Below, in pieces: positions 1 to 11,000 of a stretch of 64,000 nucleotides of DNA; positions within the stretch are counted from its first letter, which is position 1, and each line of letters starts with the position of its first letter. Location: contig JAFEKR010000014.1 of assembly GCA_019022495.1 (NCBI GenBank), positions 1,302,001-1,366,000 of the forward strand. The letters are read 5' to 3'. The translations under genes and the position numbers were made by a program. The stretch is from Epichloe hybrida (Eukaryota; Ascomycota; Sordariomycetes; Hypocreales; Clavicipitaceae). The notes under the pieces are model-generated. The model was not told the DNA's origin, did not search any database, and saw nothing but the letters and a program-made list of their open reading frames with translations.

Positions 1-2886
1 TCTGGGCGAGATGAGGGTTGCGATGACGGCTGAATGTCATTTGACGTGGAGGATGTAAAGTTGTGGTAGGTAGCGGAGAATGACGGTCTGTCATCTGACA
101 CTGAGGTAGTTGATAATTTTGATGAATTGCTGCGGAACGCTCATTGGCACGGTCAGAGTCAGACGGCCAAACGAAGAAGAGGCGTTTTGCTTGAGCAGTT
201 GGTGAGCTGCAGAGACCCACAGCTAGACGAACACACGTATATCGTATATCGAAAGCAGAGCCGACGACGACACAGAGCCGCTGGTCACAAAGTTGCCGTG
301 TGCAAGAAACGCCAAGCAAGAAAAGAAAAGAAAAGAAAAGAGAAGAGTAGACAAGAGCGAAGGCACTTGTTTGAATTGGTGGACTCTTGCAAACGGCACG
401 GTCGGTACGGACTATGTACATACGGACTACGGACTATTGACTATTACATGGATGGTCATCATGGTCATCATGGTCATCATGGTCATCATCAGGTCGGTCT
501 GGGGTCGGGTCGGGCTGCGAGGGACGGACGGATCCTGCCAAGCCTCTCCAGTCGAGTCGCATTCAGGTCGCATTTATTAGAAAACGCTCGAGATGGCGGC
601 GAGATGCTGCTCGCGCTAAACTCGACCCGGCCATGGCTGCTGGGCTAATAAAGCATTGGCCAAGCTTGTTGACTCCACATCCTGCACGCCTGCGGAGATG
701 CAACCGATGCAACCCTGTGCCTGGTGTGCCTGCGTCGAGTTACCATCGTATCGTGAGCATCTGCCCTTGGTCTCTTGTCTGCTGCTGCACAAGGTGTGAC
801 TCCGTTTACTACTCGATATGGATAATGGTGCCCATTCATTCATCACGAAACATGACGTGACGCTGAAATTTCCCTTGTCCACAACTCAAGGCTGCGAACC
901 GGCGGGAACCTCCCAGGTTTCGGTAACAAGAGTCATGAAAATAATCAAGGCCTACTCCGTACTACTCCGTACTCATCCGTACATACAACTCCATATTTTG
1001 CCCACCTTTGTAATACGGCACGGTCCACGATGAGGGCGAGTCTTGGAAATTGCACTTCACCCAAAAACATGGTTCGCTTGTCGCTCGACTTCTGGAAGCC
1101 AATTCTCCAGGCTCCAATGACTAGTATGTACACCGGCCATCTCAGCAGAACGTGTTGCTCATGGTGCTCGGTAGCTGTTCGCGAAGTCGTGTCATGGACA
1201 TATCAACACGGACCTTCCTCCGACAATATGTACATACATGCTGTCTATGCCTATTGCGTAAGGTGGCGCTTGTGGTAAACGTTGAAAATGATTGACAGCG
1301 TGGCACCAACTATTACATACTAGTGCGTGCCGTTGGTAATCGCCTTATTATTGTCATGATGAAGCCCGAACGCCCTGACGAGTTGGAGGCTTGTCTCAGG
1401 CTTGTCTCTGGAACCCTTCTGATCCTTGCAGCAACTTCACGTCAAAGAACCTTGTGGGGTTCGTATCCCCCGACAGCCAAGCCAACCCCTGGGTTGGCTG
1501 TACATACACGAATTTTTTTTTTTTTTCTTTTTTTCTTTTCTTTCTTCGAGACAACATGTACGGAGTAATCCGTATATGCTCGTAGACTGTTCCGTGACGC
1601 CGACGACTCCTCAGTTCTCAGTGGATGAATGGCGAATGCGTGGCAAAACCGGGATCCGTGTTTCCATCCAAATGTTCATCTTGCAAGTCAAAAGCACGAG
1701 ACCCCTGGCGAGCCCGTCTTGTTCACTTATTATTCTTGATAATTAATTAATTGCCGGTGCGCTCCTTGCCAGATATGTGGGGCCACCGGGAGATGAGATG
1801 ACAACAAACTACGCCATTCTGGGAGTTAACCCCATCCCCGTCCTAATCTCCGTGCTGGCTTTTTATTGTTGTTTTCTGCTCCGTGAGCGTGGGTGGCACG
1901 AGTTGCTGATTTTGAACCTGTCTCGCGAAGTCGCAACCGTAGGGGAAGTCAGTCGGATTCGCCACTTTCCAAGTCCCTCACTTCCCGCATTGGCTTCTGC
2001 TCACTGATGAGCATAGTGGCACAACAATGGGAGTGGATTGCAAAAAAAAAAAAAAAAAAAATCCGAACTGAACAGATTTACGGATTAACAGGGGCAAACT
2101 CCGAAAAGGGGCTGAGTGGCTTATTGGGGGGGGGGGGGGCCTCCTTGACTCCCGATAATAGGGGAAGTTTTCTGGTGCGCCGGGGTAGAAAAGACGAGAC
2201 TTGTAAGTTGTTGGCGTTTGTCATCTTGTGAAGGTGGCTTGTCCTCCCAACGCGGCAGTCAACAAGACGCCAGAGCATGTATGTTTGCTCGCTGCCGTCT
2301 GCGCCTGTGTCATTGTCACCCAGCACGGATCAAAGCTGAAAACCCCCTGATGAAAGCAAACTTGTCACGTCGTGTCCTCCCCATGTGATGGTAAGACCAT
2401 GTCGGCGTAGCCCAGCAAAGTTATCGTCTTGTGATACTCCGTAGGGTGGTACATTACATATAAACAGTTGGGATAAAAATGAATAAAAAGCAACTTGGAT
2501 CAGGATCTGAGCCACCAAGGCCTAATAATAAACATGGAAAGTCCCGATGGCAAGATAGTCGCATTCTTGTTTGCTTTTGCCGCGGCGGCGGCCCCTGGTA
2601 TCGATCGAGTTTTGACAGATCGCCTGTCTCGACGAGACCAGCAAGGCGCGGCCTATTGGGGCTTAGGGTATGCATACATATTCGGAGAACCTAGCTCATC
2701 ATATTTGTTTTTATTACAACAGCCGAGATTTACATCAGGGAGAACGCATCAATACAGACTAACGACGTTGCCATTGCGCCGTGCTCGTGCCAGCCCTCGG
2801 AAATGAAGTACATTGCGAAGATAGAACGGCATTGTGAGAAAATGACCCAAAGAATAGTGAGTCCGATACGTGTCCCCTATTCTCGC
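1..2886. other. Intergenic DNA, no supportable gene
   Basis: No reading frame here looks like a real protein; the open frames are short, overlap on both strands and have low-complexity or arginine-rich translations. The stretch holds a 9-bp tandem repeat (about 452-488), a poly-T tract near 1514, a poly-A tract near 2042, a poly-G tract near 2128 and four exact copies of the motif TACTCCGTA/TACGGAGTA (953, 963, 1559, 2435). A small unspliced gene or a non-coding RNA cannot be excluded by eye. Confidence 0.6.
452..488. repeat. 9-bp tandem repeat (ATGGTCATC)n
   Basis: About four perfect head-to-tail copies of ATGGTCATC. It lies in intergenic DNA and is translatable only as a short Met-Val-Ile repeat, so it is treated as a minisatellite and not as coding sequence. 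Confidence 0.85.
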
Positions 2887-4665
2887 TCAGAGGTACCTCG
2901 TTTTGAGCCATTCTTCATTCCTCATTCGCAAATCGAGGCCATACTGCGCCCACCACTTGCGCGCTCGGTTCTGATCCTGGTCACCGATGCTGTCTTCCAG
3001 CGCCTCTTCGATATTACACGTGCGAAACTCGACCAGCTGTTTCCTGCCTTCCATGCCTTCGAGTTCGCCATGAGCGAATTTGCGCCACCACTCGAGCACA
3101 TGAACGTGCTGGTGGATGGTCGAGCTGAGAAGCACCTCCGGATCAAAGACGAGCTTGTTGTCGCCTTTGAGGCGGCGCCAGGTCTCAAGGACTTGGACTT
3201 GACCCCATCGAGATGCAACCTTGGCGACGGCATCGCCGTGTGCGACGGGTATGCCTGAAGCGTCCCACCATCTGAGGACGTCCGCCTGGCCGTGCTGCGT
3301 GGCCCAGAGCAGGGCGCGGCCGGGTCGGAGGACGATTTCTTCGTCCAGGGCCGCGGCATCTCGCCACCATTCGAGAATGAGGAGGTCACCACGGCCACTC
3401 GCCTGCTCAAGCGCCGCTTCGGTGTAGCGGAGAGGGAGACCGGACCGTCGCCACCACCAATCAAGAATGCGGACGTGGCCGTTCTTGGAGGCCCCGTCTA
3501 CAGCTTCGGCATCGTACATGTGCCCTTCGCGGAACCACTTGCTCTGTTTCCAAAACTCGAGGACATCAGTTCGCGGATAATACGCTGATGCGTTGGTGGG
3601 CAGGGTAGTGCCATCGAATGCTTTGAAAAGGTCAGGCCGGTTGGCTTCCATGTATGCGAGGACATCTATCAGAGCGAAGCGAATGATGAGCTTGACAACA
3701 AGGGCAGGCACGTCTCGAAAGTTAGGGGGAGATTGAGACAGCTTTTTGCATATGGCAGCCGAGTTGCATGCGAGAACGGTCCATTCTAGTTCGTGTTCGT
3801 AGACCTTGAGAGGATCCGTGGGATCTTTGGGTTCGAGAGACCATGCAGACGGCATGGGCAGGTTAGTATAGATGCCCAGTGCTTTGGCTAATTCCCAGTC
3901 GCCTGCATGGTCGAGGACGATTGTCCATATTTCAGGTGGTAATTTCGAGCTGAGCCTGCCATGAGATTCTGGCGCCACGACGGAGCTTGTGGCCATTTCG
4001 ACATCTCTTCCAAGACCTAGAAGATCAGCTTGGTTTTTGATAATGCCCAGGACCTCGTTGAAGCCGTTCCAGTTGACGACTCGCTTGGGGTTGAGCTGGC
4101 CTTCGTAATGCCATAGAATCGGCGTCATGACGCGAATCCAGTTCCATTTTCTATGCAATTTGCTGACGTGTCGTTTCGTCATGGGATGTGACCACATGTG
4201 CGTACTCATGCCAGGTACCAGAATTATGCTCTTTTGGATGTTCCATCCCCGTAATACTTCGCCCAGAAACGTATCTGCTACACCCGCCAACATCTTGGCA
4301 ATTCCATCGGCATCCAGTGGGACGCAGACTAATAGATCTGCCCAGTCCACCAATTCAAATGCCTGCTGTCGAAAGAATTCCACATCATCAGCCCGCTCTC
4401 CTTGGCCAAGAGCCAGACTCCGGTTTTCCATGACGATGATGGTCTGTGTGAGCCGCGGGACAACATCTTCGACAATGGCACGCATGTCGATATTGGGGTT
4501 CTTGGATAGTCGCACGACCAAAGCCTGAGCCCACGAGGTGTCGCGAGGGCCGGTGGCGGCAACCAGCAGTCGCAGTCTGCGATGCTTGGACTTCATGTCA
4601 TGCAAGGACGAACATGATGATGCTGATGATATCAGACGCGGCTGGACAGACTGGTAGTTCGCCAT
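2887..4665 (-). CDS. HFCD flavoprotein-fold domain fused to F-box-like and Trp-rich ankyrin-like repeats
   Basis: Single-exon gene of 592 residues starting at the ATG at 4665. Residues about 30-215 resemble the homo-oligomeric flavin-containing Cys decarboxylase fold of phosphopantothenoylcysteine decarboxylase/Hal3: WADLLVCVPLDADGIAKM, then PGMSTHMWSHP, then VVNWNGF. In the family the active site uses a His just before the E-L-R-R-W-A-D segment, an Asn in P-A-M-N-x-x-M-W and a Cys in A-C-G-D. Here these positions read Ala, Ser and absent, so catalysis is unlikely. LPPEIWTIVLDHAGDWELAKALG (start about residue 242) looks F-box-like. The C-terminal half has degenerate repeats of the type ILDWWWRRSGLP and ILEWWRDAA, resembling ankyrin-like units rich in Trp. 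It is probably a binding or scaffold protein. The fold call is fairly firm; the role is unknown. The large plus-strand frames opposite it are shadows. Confidence 0.85.
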   Translation of the reverse strand: MANYQSVQPRLISSASSCSSLHDMKSKHRRLRLLVAATGPRDTSWAQALVVRLSKNPNIDMRAIVEDVVPRLTQTIIVMENRSLALGQGERADDVEFFRQQAFELVDWADLLVCVPLDADGIAKMLAGVADTFLGEVLRGWNIQKSIILVPGMSTHMWSHPMTKRHVSKLHRKWNWIRVMTPILWHYEGQLNPKRVVNWNGFNEVLGIIKNQADLLGLGRDVEMATSSVVAPESHGRLSSKLPPEIWTIVLDHAGDWELAKALGIYTNLPMPSAWSLEPKDPTDPLKVYEHELEWTVLACNSAAICKKLSQSPPNFRDVPALVVKLIIRFALIDVLAYMEANRPDLFKAFDGTTLPTNASAYYPRTDVLEFWKQSKWFREGHMYDAEAVDGASKNGHVRILDWWWRRSGLPLRYTEAALEQASGRGDLLILEWWRDAAALDEEIVLRPGRALLWATQHGQADVLRWWDASGIPVAHGDAVAKVASRWGQVQVLETWRRLKGDNKLVFDPEVLLSSTIHQHVHVLEWWRKFAHGELEGMEGRKQLVEFRTCNIEEALEDSIGDQDQNRARKWWAQYGLDLRMRNEEWLKTRYL

Positions 4666-5685
4666 GATGATGTAGTCCTCGGATCGGGGGACATGGTGAC
4701 CAGCCCGGGGCTTTTGGCTCTCGAAAAAGTAGAGGCCTGTTGTGTCGAATCGGCGGTGTGTACTCGTGCTCGTGCTCGTGCGGCTGCGTGTAACGTGTAC
4801 GTGCGTTGTGTGAAAGAAGAGAAATGATTAATTTTGCGATTGCGGCGACACCTTTGGGCACCTTTATGCCAGTGGGCGGACGATAGAGGGGAACGGGGGT
4901 GATTGGTTCTCTGGCGATAATCGTTGACGGGAGGATGATGCAAGTCGATGCGTGAAGCGGGCTGATCCAATGAAGGACAAGGCAGATTCAGATGGCCAGC
5001 TGAAATCACTGCCCCTTGTCGAGTTGAGCGCTCCAGTCCAGGGCCCCAACAGTGCAAAAGTTGAGAGGCTCCAGGGCCGGCAGAACTGCTGCTTTAGCGT
5101 CACGTCCACTGCAACGTGCATCGTGCAGCGTGCAGCGTGCAGCAATCCCCAGCCGGGTGCCGATCAGACACCGGTAATTCGCATCACATGACTCGACCGC
5201 TCGGCGTCGATATTTTATTACCATCCCGACCGAAGTCGTGACATAGCCACATCCTGGGCAACAGGCCATTTGTCAATTCTAGCACGTAACAAATTCCCGC
5301 CCTTTTCATAGAAAATTAACTCTCCCTTTATTGCCTCTAGCCTAGATTATTTAGAAAGATAAAATAATGACTAATAAGATAAATTAAGATTACCTAGCTG
5401 CAAGCTATAGCCCCCTATCACTGCTTGGATTCTCGCGATGGATCGAAAACCTCAGACTTGGATATCGATATTGACCCCTTTTACAATGTACGCCGACATC
5501 GTCATCGTCAAATTCGTCATGACCGGGTGGTTGTTTTCATCCGACGAAAATTCCTAAACAATACAAACTCCATCTAGTAAAATCTGGTTAGCGTCGCAAA
5601 GAGCATGAAATTTATCTCCGAGAGGCGGTACTAGCTTACCCGACGCCGTCCAAAAAAAATCCAATCAATTTGACATGATGAGCGC
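4666..5685. other. Intergenic: upstream of the flavoprotein-fold gene, downstream of PRPP synthetase
   Basis: Nothing coding is visible. It contains short direct repeats (GTGCTC near 4763, GCAGCGTGCAGC near 5126) and an AT-rich patch at about 5285-5400. It must hold the promoter of the minus-strand gene ending at 2887 and the terminator of the PRPP synthetase gene, but no individual site stands out. Confidence 0.5.
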
Positions 5686-7029
5686 TTAGACAGGGGCGTT
5701 TGTAAAAAGGTAAGAGACCGATTCACCGTTGTGAGTACGGCGGATAGCCTTTGCACGGAAGGTTGATTAGTGATGATGGCCAGATAACAAACACAAGCAG
5801 CAATTCACATACCTCTGCCAGTGTGGCCGATACATCTATCACCTTGAGTTTGGGACACCTTTCCGTCTTGTCACCGAGAGGAACAGCTAACACAGATGTC
5901 AATAGGTCATGTTGAAGGTTGGACACTTCAGTCGGCGATACATACTATTGGTAACAACCAGGCCAGCTAGATGTGATGAATTGATGTTTTCGATTGCATT
6001 GCCGCTGAGGATGCCGTGAGTGACAATGGCATAGACTTCTTTGGCGCCATGTTGGTTAACAGTCTCGGCTGCTTTGACGAGCTAAGGCATAGTGAGTATT
6101 TTTATCCTTTTTTTTTCTTTTCATCTTCTCGGGGATAAATTTCTGAGAGCTTAGCTGAAGAGATGCACATACAGTTCCGCAAGTATCGGCCATGTCGTCA
6201 ACCAAAATTGCCACCTTGTCTTGAACATCTCCGACGAGTACCATGCGGCCAACAACATTTGGCCGAGGACGCTCCTTGTGAATCAAAGCAAATCCAACGT
6301 TCAAGCGGTCAGCAATGGCAGCGGCTCGTTTGGCGCCACCAGCATCGGGGGACACAATCACGCAGTTTTCTGATTCAAGATTCTCACTGATCCAGCGGAG
6401 AACAGAAGGCTCTGCGTAGAGATTGTCGACGGGGACGTTGAAGAACCCCTGGATTTGTGAAGCGTGCAGATCCATAGTGATGACATGGTTCTGTTGAAAC
6501 ATAGTCAGCGGCCAAGTGTCAGTTTTCCGCCACTTCTGGGAGGGCCCCCAGGGAGCTCAACTAACGCAACCAGACACCTGCAGCATGTTTGCAATGAGCT
6601 TTGCACTGATAGGAGCACGAGATTTGTCCTTTTTGTCTTGTCTCGCGTACGGAAAAGATGGGATCACAGCGGTAATACGACGAGCAGAAGCCGTGCGACA
6701 AGCATGGATCATGATGAGAAGCTCCATAAGCCCGTCGTTAACGTCTCCGGGGGCCGTTGACTGAAGAATAAAGACGTCTTCATCTCGCACAGATTCACCA
6801 ATGGAAACACTGGTTTCTTGATTTGAGTAGTTGAGGCTCATAGTGTTGGCAACCTCAATGCCCAGTCTGGAGTTCCTATCAGTCGGTTGCTTGATAGCGC
6901 GGCATCGGAGGAAGGAACTCTTGCTGGCTGGTCACGGCTGGGTGAACAAGTCGAAACGTACCGGCTAGCGACTTTGGCACTGAGTTCTCGGTGAGAGCTC
7001 CCGGAGATGAGCTTGATTTCATTCGCCAT
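5686..7029 (-). CDS. Ribose-phosphate pyrophosphokinase (PRPP synthetase)
   Basis: Makes 5-phosphoribosyl-1-pyrophosphate from ribose-5-phosphate and ATP, feeding purine, pyrimidine, histidine, tryptophan and NAD synthesis in the cytosol. Six exons join in frame: 7029-6962, 6866-6566, 6490-6173, 6081-5946, 5886-5813, 5748-5686, giving 960 nt and 319 residues, the usual size for a short-form yeast Prs subunit. Every intron is GT-AG. Landmarks are [10 protein letters not shown] at the N-terminus, the divalent-cation site [11 protein letters not shown] (about 130-140), [10 protein letters not shown] (about 170) and the PRPP-binding loop [10 protein letters not shown] (220-229), which ends exactly at an exon boundary; the C-terminus is SYLFTNAPV. 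An in-frame ATG four codons upstream (7041) is possible, but MANEIK fits the family start. All catalytic landmarks are intact. Which yeast paralogue (Prs2/4 or Prs3) it matches best cannot be settled by eye. Confidence 0.95.
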
Positions 7030-7058
7030 TTGGTCCAACATTGCCGTGGAATATTAGG

Positions 7059-7108
7059 CGCGGTGAGGCAGCCGCGGTGAGGGCAGCCGCGGTGAGGGCA
7101 GTCGCGGA
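7059..7108. repeat. 15-bp tandem repeat just upstream of the PRPP synthetase gene
   Basis: About three copies of a GC-rich unit (GCAGCCGCGGTGAGG), the last one diverged. It begins about 30 bp upstream of the PRPP synthetase ATG, so it lies in its 5' leader or core promoter, and ends just before the probable LTR. Confidence 0.7.
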
Positions 7109-7115
7109 GGAAGAC

Positions 7116-7687
7116 TGTTGGTATCAGAGAATTCCCGATATAAGGGTCGTGACGTTGTGAGGCTAAAGGATAGTATGTATCGTTATTAATCATCTATTCT
7201 AAACTACAAAAGAAAGGAAGGAAAAGAGAATGGAAGGAAAAGATTGCGTGTGGGTTACGTAACCACAAGCCCTGCCCTATCACAGGGCCGGATTGAAGGT
7301 CTACATGTGGGGCCCGCGCGTGCGCGCGCGGGCCGACCTTAGACACGGTCCACCTTGTGGGTCTATAGGGCCCCCATGACTTTTGACCTCAGCTAGGATC
7401 GCGGCCACGAAGCGTGGCTCTTAGTCACGTGACCTCCGCACAACCCTTTAATACATCATATGTACAGAATGCCCTCTCTTAAACCTCTTCCTTCCCTTCT
7501 TAGATAGCCTAGAATAGATAAGTTATCTATTCTTTGTCTCCGTCCCTATGCAAGTAGGAGTCCTGATATCAGGAGCCCTGTGAAACTAACAAATTCACAC
7601 TGAGCAATAAATAAATACGTATCCAGTACATTCAGTCGAGTCGTTTGTGAATATTCTAGTTTTGTACAAATAAATCAACAGGCAACA
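7116..7687. mobile_element. Probable solo LTR (copia-like)
   Basis: A 572 bp segment starts TGTTGG and ends CAACA, the complementary termini expected of an LTR, and is flanked by a near-perfect 5 bp duplication (AAGAC at 7111-7115, AAGAT at 7688-7692). Inside are a GC-rich palindrome (about 7310-7334), TCACGTGA (about 7425), a CTCTCTTAA stretch and AATAAATAAA near the end, a layout I associate with fungal copia LTRs. No pol or gag is present. It sits in the divergent promoter region between the PRPP synthetase and Mon2 genes. The first bases (TTGGTATCAGAG) also resemble the initiator-Met tRNA primer-binding site, which normally lies outside the LTR, so the exact edge is uncertain. Orientation is unassigned. 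Confidence 0.5.
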
Positions 7688-8050
7688 AAGATGCAACTAC
7701 ATTAGGAACAAAGTGCATATAATTATTTAATCCTTCGCACAACTTCTTATCACGTTAAACTATGCTGCCCTAAAGCATCTTGGCTTGGCAAAGACTACGT
7801 AAGAGATGAGTCAGCTATTGGGATTACACGTAGTCCAATCAATTAGCTCGAAACTGAACGACATGGTGGGGCATTTAACCTGCCACGTCCTTGGCGCGTT
7901 TCAGCCAAACGACTTCAACAACTATTCCTAGCCAAGCTCATGTTAAAGAAAATAGCAATCGTTTTCTTCATTCACTGCAAAAAACTATATGGGCGGTAAA
8001 CAACTCTACATGTGCATGTATGGGTGGTTGGCCGGGCTGTATAGTCCAAC

Positions 8051-11000
8051 ATGACGACTCAGCTGCTAGCCACGGAGCTGGCGAATCTCGTCCAGGAGAG
8101 TAGGAGAAAGCATAATGACTTGAGACAGGTATGCGTTTGCGTGCACAACGTTTTCAGACTCATTTTACAACAAGAAAAAAACGGTGACTAACGAAATAGT
8201 ATGTAGGCTGCTGAAAAGTCTTTGGAAGAGCTCAAGCAGCTCGGCAATGTGACCGAGCAAGCTGCCCCAGAATGTATGAAGCTCTGGGTGACTGCCCAAG
8301 ATGGTAACATTCATTATCAGGCTACTCTGCTAACGAGTCTGATGACAGTGCTTTCACAGAAATCCAGCTTTGTCAATCCCTTTATCATAGCATGTGGCAC
8401 CAAGAACGCGAAATTCACCAGCATCGCCATCGTCTGTCTACAGCGCCTGATCGTTGCCCGCGCCTTGCCCGAGGCAAAGCTTGACCAAGTTCTTGAGGCG
8501 TTGATGCAAGCTTCATCAGCTGGCTTGGACGTTCAGCTCAAGATATTGCAAGCTCTGCCGTCTTTTTTACAGAACTACTCGTCTGGATTAAAGGGGGACC
8601 TGTTGGTGACGGCGTTGAATATCTGCTTTATTTTGCAAAGCAGCAAGAATGCGATTGTAAATAACACAAGTGCTGCAACGCTGCAGCAGCTGGTGGTTTC
8701 CGTATTCGACAAGGTGGTTTCCGAGGACAGTGAGTCTCAGTGGACTGGCTACGTACTAAATAGTGTTCAGGCTAATGCATGGTTTCTTCAGAAAATGATT
8801 CGGGCTCACCTATAGCTGGAGAGGTGCCTTCAGCGACTGGATCAATCCAGCTCCACGCTGCTGCTCTTGATGCATACCGAGTAGGGAACTCCTAGACCGT
8901 TGGTGATGACAGCGCGTGCTGACCACGAGGCAGATCTTCAATGACCTGTGTCTCATGACGGAGAACCAACGGCCCGAGTTCTTGAGATTCTCAAACCTGC
9001 CTCAAACCTTTGGCCTGGAACTGATTGAATCGGTGATTACCAACCATGCATCTGTTTTCTCCACGCATCCCGAACAAGCTCAGGTTCTTCGTATTAGAGC
9101 AATGCCATTGATTGTTAGTGCACTGAAAGGGAAACCATCCTTTGCATCGACGGTGAGACTTGTTCGTATTCTCTATACGATGCTTCGAAGACATATCGAT
9201 ATCCTTCCGGATGAATGTGGAGATGCACTCGACATCCTCATCCACCTGCTTGACCAAGATTCCGCGTTATGGAAGAGAGCCCTCTGCATGGAGCTCCTCA
9301 GAGGCGTATTCGGTGACTTTGCACTGATTCGGAAAATCTATCATCTTTACGATGCGCAAAAGAATGGGAGACATGTCATAAAGACTCTTGCAGCTACCTT
9401 TGTTCGTCTAAGCACGGAGAAGCCTGCAGTGATTGGCCTTGGCCATCAATCCACGATTCCCATGGTGGAGGCATCGGATACTTCGGGCACACCGACGGAT
9501 CATGCCATGCTAGAAGCCGGAATGAGTGGTATCATTAGCGGAGCTATGGGATCCGAGGCTTCTCATGTAGGCATCAGCACGCAATGGAGTTCTATCCGCG
9601 TTCCTTGTATCGATCAACTCGATAAGACGGATCCGCCGTCGATCCCAGAGTCATACGTATACAGCCTGATTCTGTCCTGTCTGTCATTCTTGTCTGATGG
9701 CCTGGCGAAATTCATTTTGCCCCTGACAGTTCCGACCGAGAGCCGCAACCGCCGCAAACCCTCCAAACATGAAGGTCGAGATTCTCCGGCGCCAGGAGGG
9801 AAGACGCAAAGTGGACGAGAACGAGCAACGTCGTTCAAAAAGAACCCAGTGCCCGTCAATCCGCTTCAAATGCTAGACCATGCTATGCACAAAGATGTGA
9901 GAATATGTGCTGCTCTCGTTGATGAGTGTTGGCCCGCCATCCTCGCCACGTTTTCTGCTTTCTTCTACGCCGCATTGGATTCAGAGTATTATCACGGCCT
10001 GGTCCGGTCGTTCCAAAGATTTGCACATGTGTCTGGCCTACTTCAACTGAATACTCCCAGGGATGCTTTCTTGACAACGCTTGGCAAAGCTGCTGTGCCT
10101 CACAATCTTCTCACTGCCTGTCTGAACGCTGGGCAGCCGCGCCCGACAACGCCCAGCGCCCCTTCAGACATCACGAACAGTCTCCTGAGCAATGCCCGCG
10201 GCCTATTGAGCGTCGAGACCTTGAACCCTGGCTCTCCTTCTGCTGAAAGGCAACGGCAGCCATCTTTCGATGTTAGTGCCGCGTCTCTTAATACCCGAAA
10301 TCTTTTGTGCTTGCGAGCACTTCTCAACCTAGGCATCGCCCTGGGACCAACTCTGGGCCCTGCATGGGGTATTGTTTTCGAGACACTTCAACAAGCAGAC
10401 TTTATCCTGTTTTCAACAGGGAAAACACCGGGTCGGACTCCGTCGATTGGTCGGTCGGCAGACCAAGCACTGGACAGCGATGCGTTGATGGCTAATTTCA
10501 ATACTGAGATAAGATCTGTCGAAACCGCGGCCACGAGGCTCATCGAGAGCACCGTCGACTTCCCTAATGCTTCGTTTGTGGAAGTGGTCAATGCGGTGTG
10601 TAAGCTTTTGGAGAAACTAGCCCCAGAAAGGATGGAAGCGAGCGACCCGGCATCACCATCACCATCGCCAGGTGAATCACAGAAAATGTCAGGCTATGGA
10701 AATCGCCGAATACTGAGCTTCTCGAGCCCCGCTTCCACGTCGTCAAATCAAGAATTTCTGTTTGCACTCGCCAAACTGGGCGATATTGCTTCTGTGAATT
10801 TGGAGAGGCTGTTGATGGATGCTCCTAGCGCGTCTGGGTGGACTGTTCTCACAGAAGAGGTCATTCATACTCTGGATTCCCCGGTCCTCGAATCTGCTGT
10901 AAGGGTGAGGGCAGCGGAAATTCTATCCCGGCTGGCTCTAGAGGCCGCCACGGCAAGTTCATCGATACCAGAGGAAAGCAGAGGCGAAGTCCAAATGCGA

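Noticed and set aside
2803..3588. Plus-strand frames opposite the flavoprotein-fold gene
   Set aside because: Antisense shadows of a 592-codon gene with recognisable domains on the minus strand.
8815..8934. Apparent stop codons breaking the Mon2 gene
   Set aside because: They lie in or next to GT-AG introns; joining 8792-8880 and 8934 onward restores one continuous frame.
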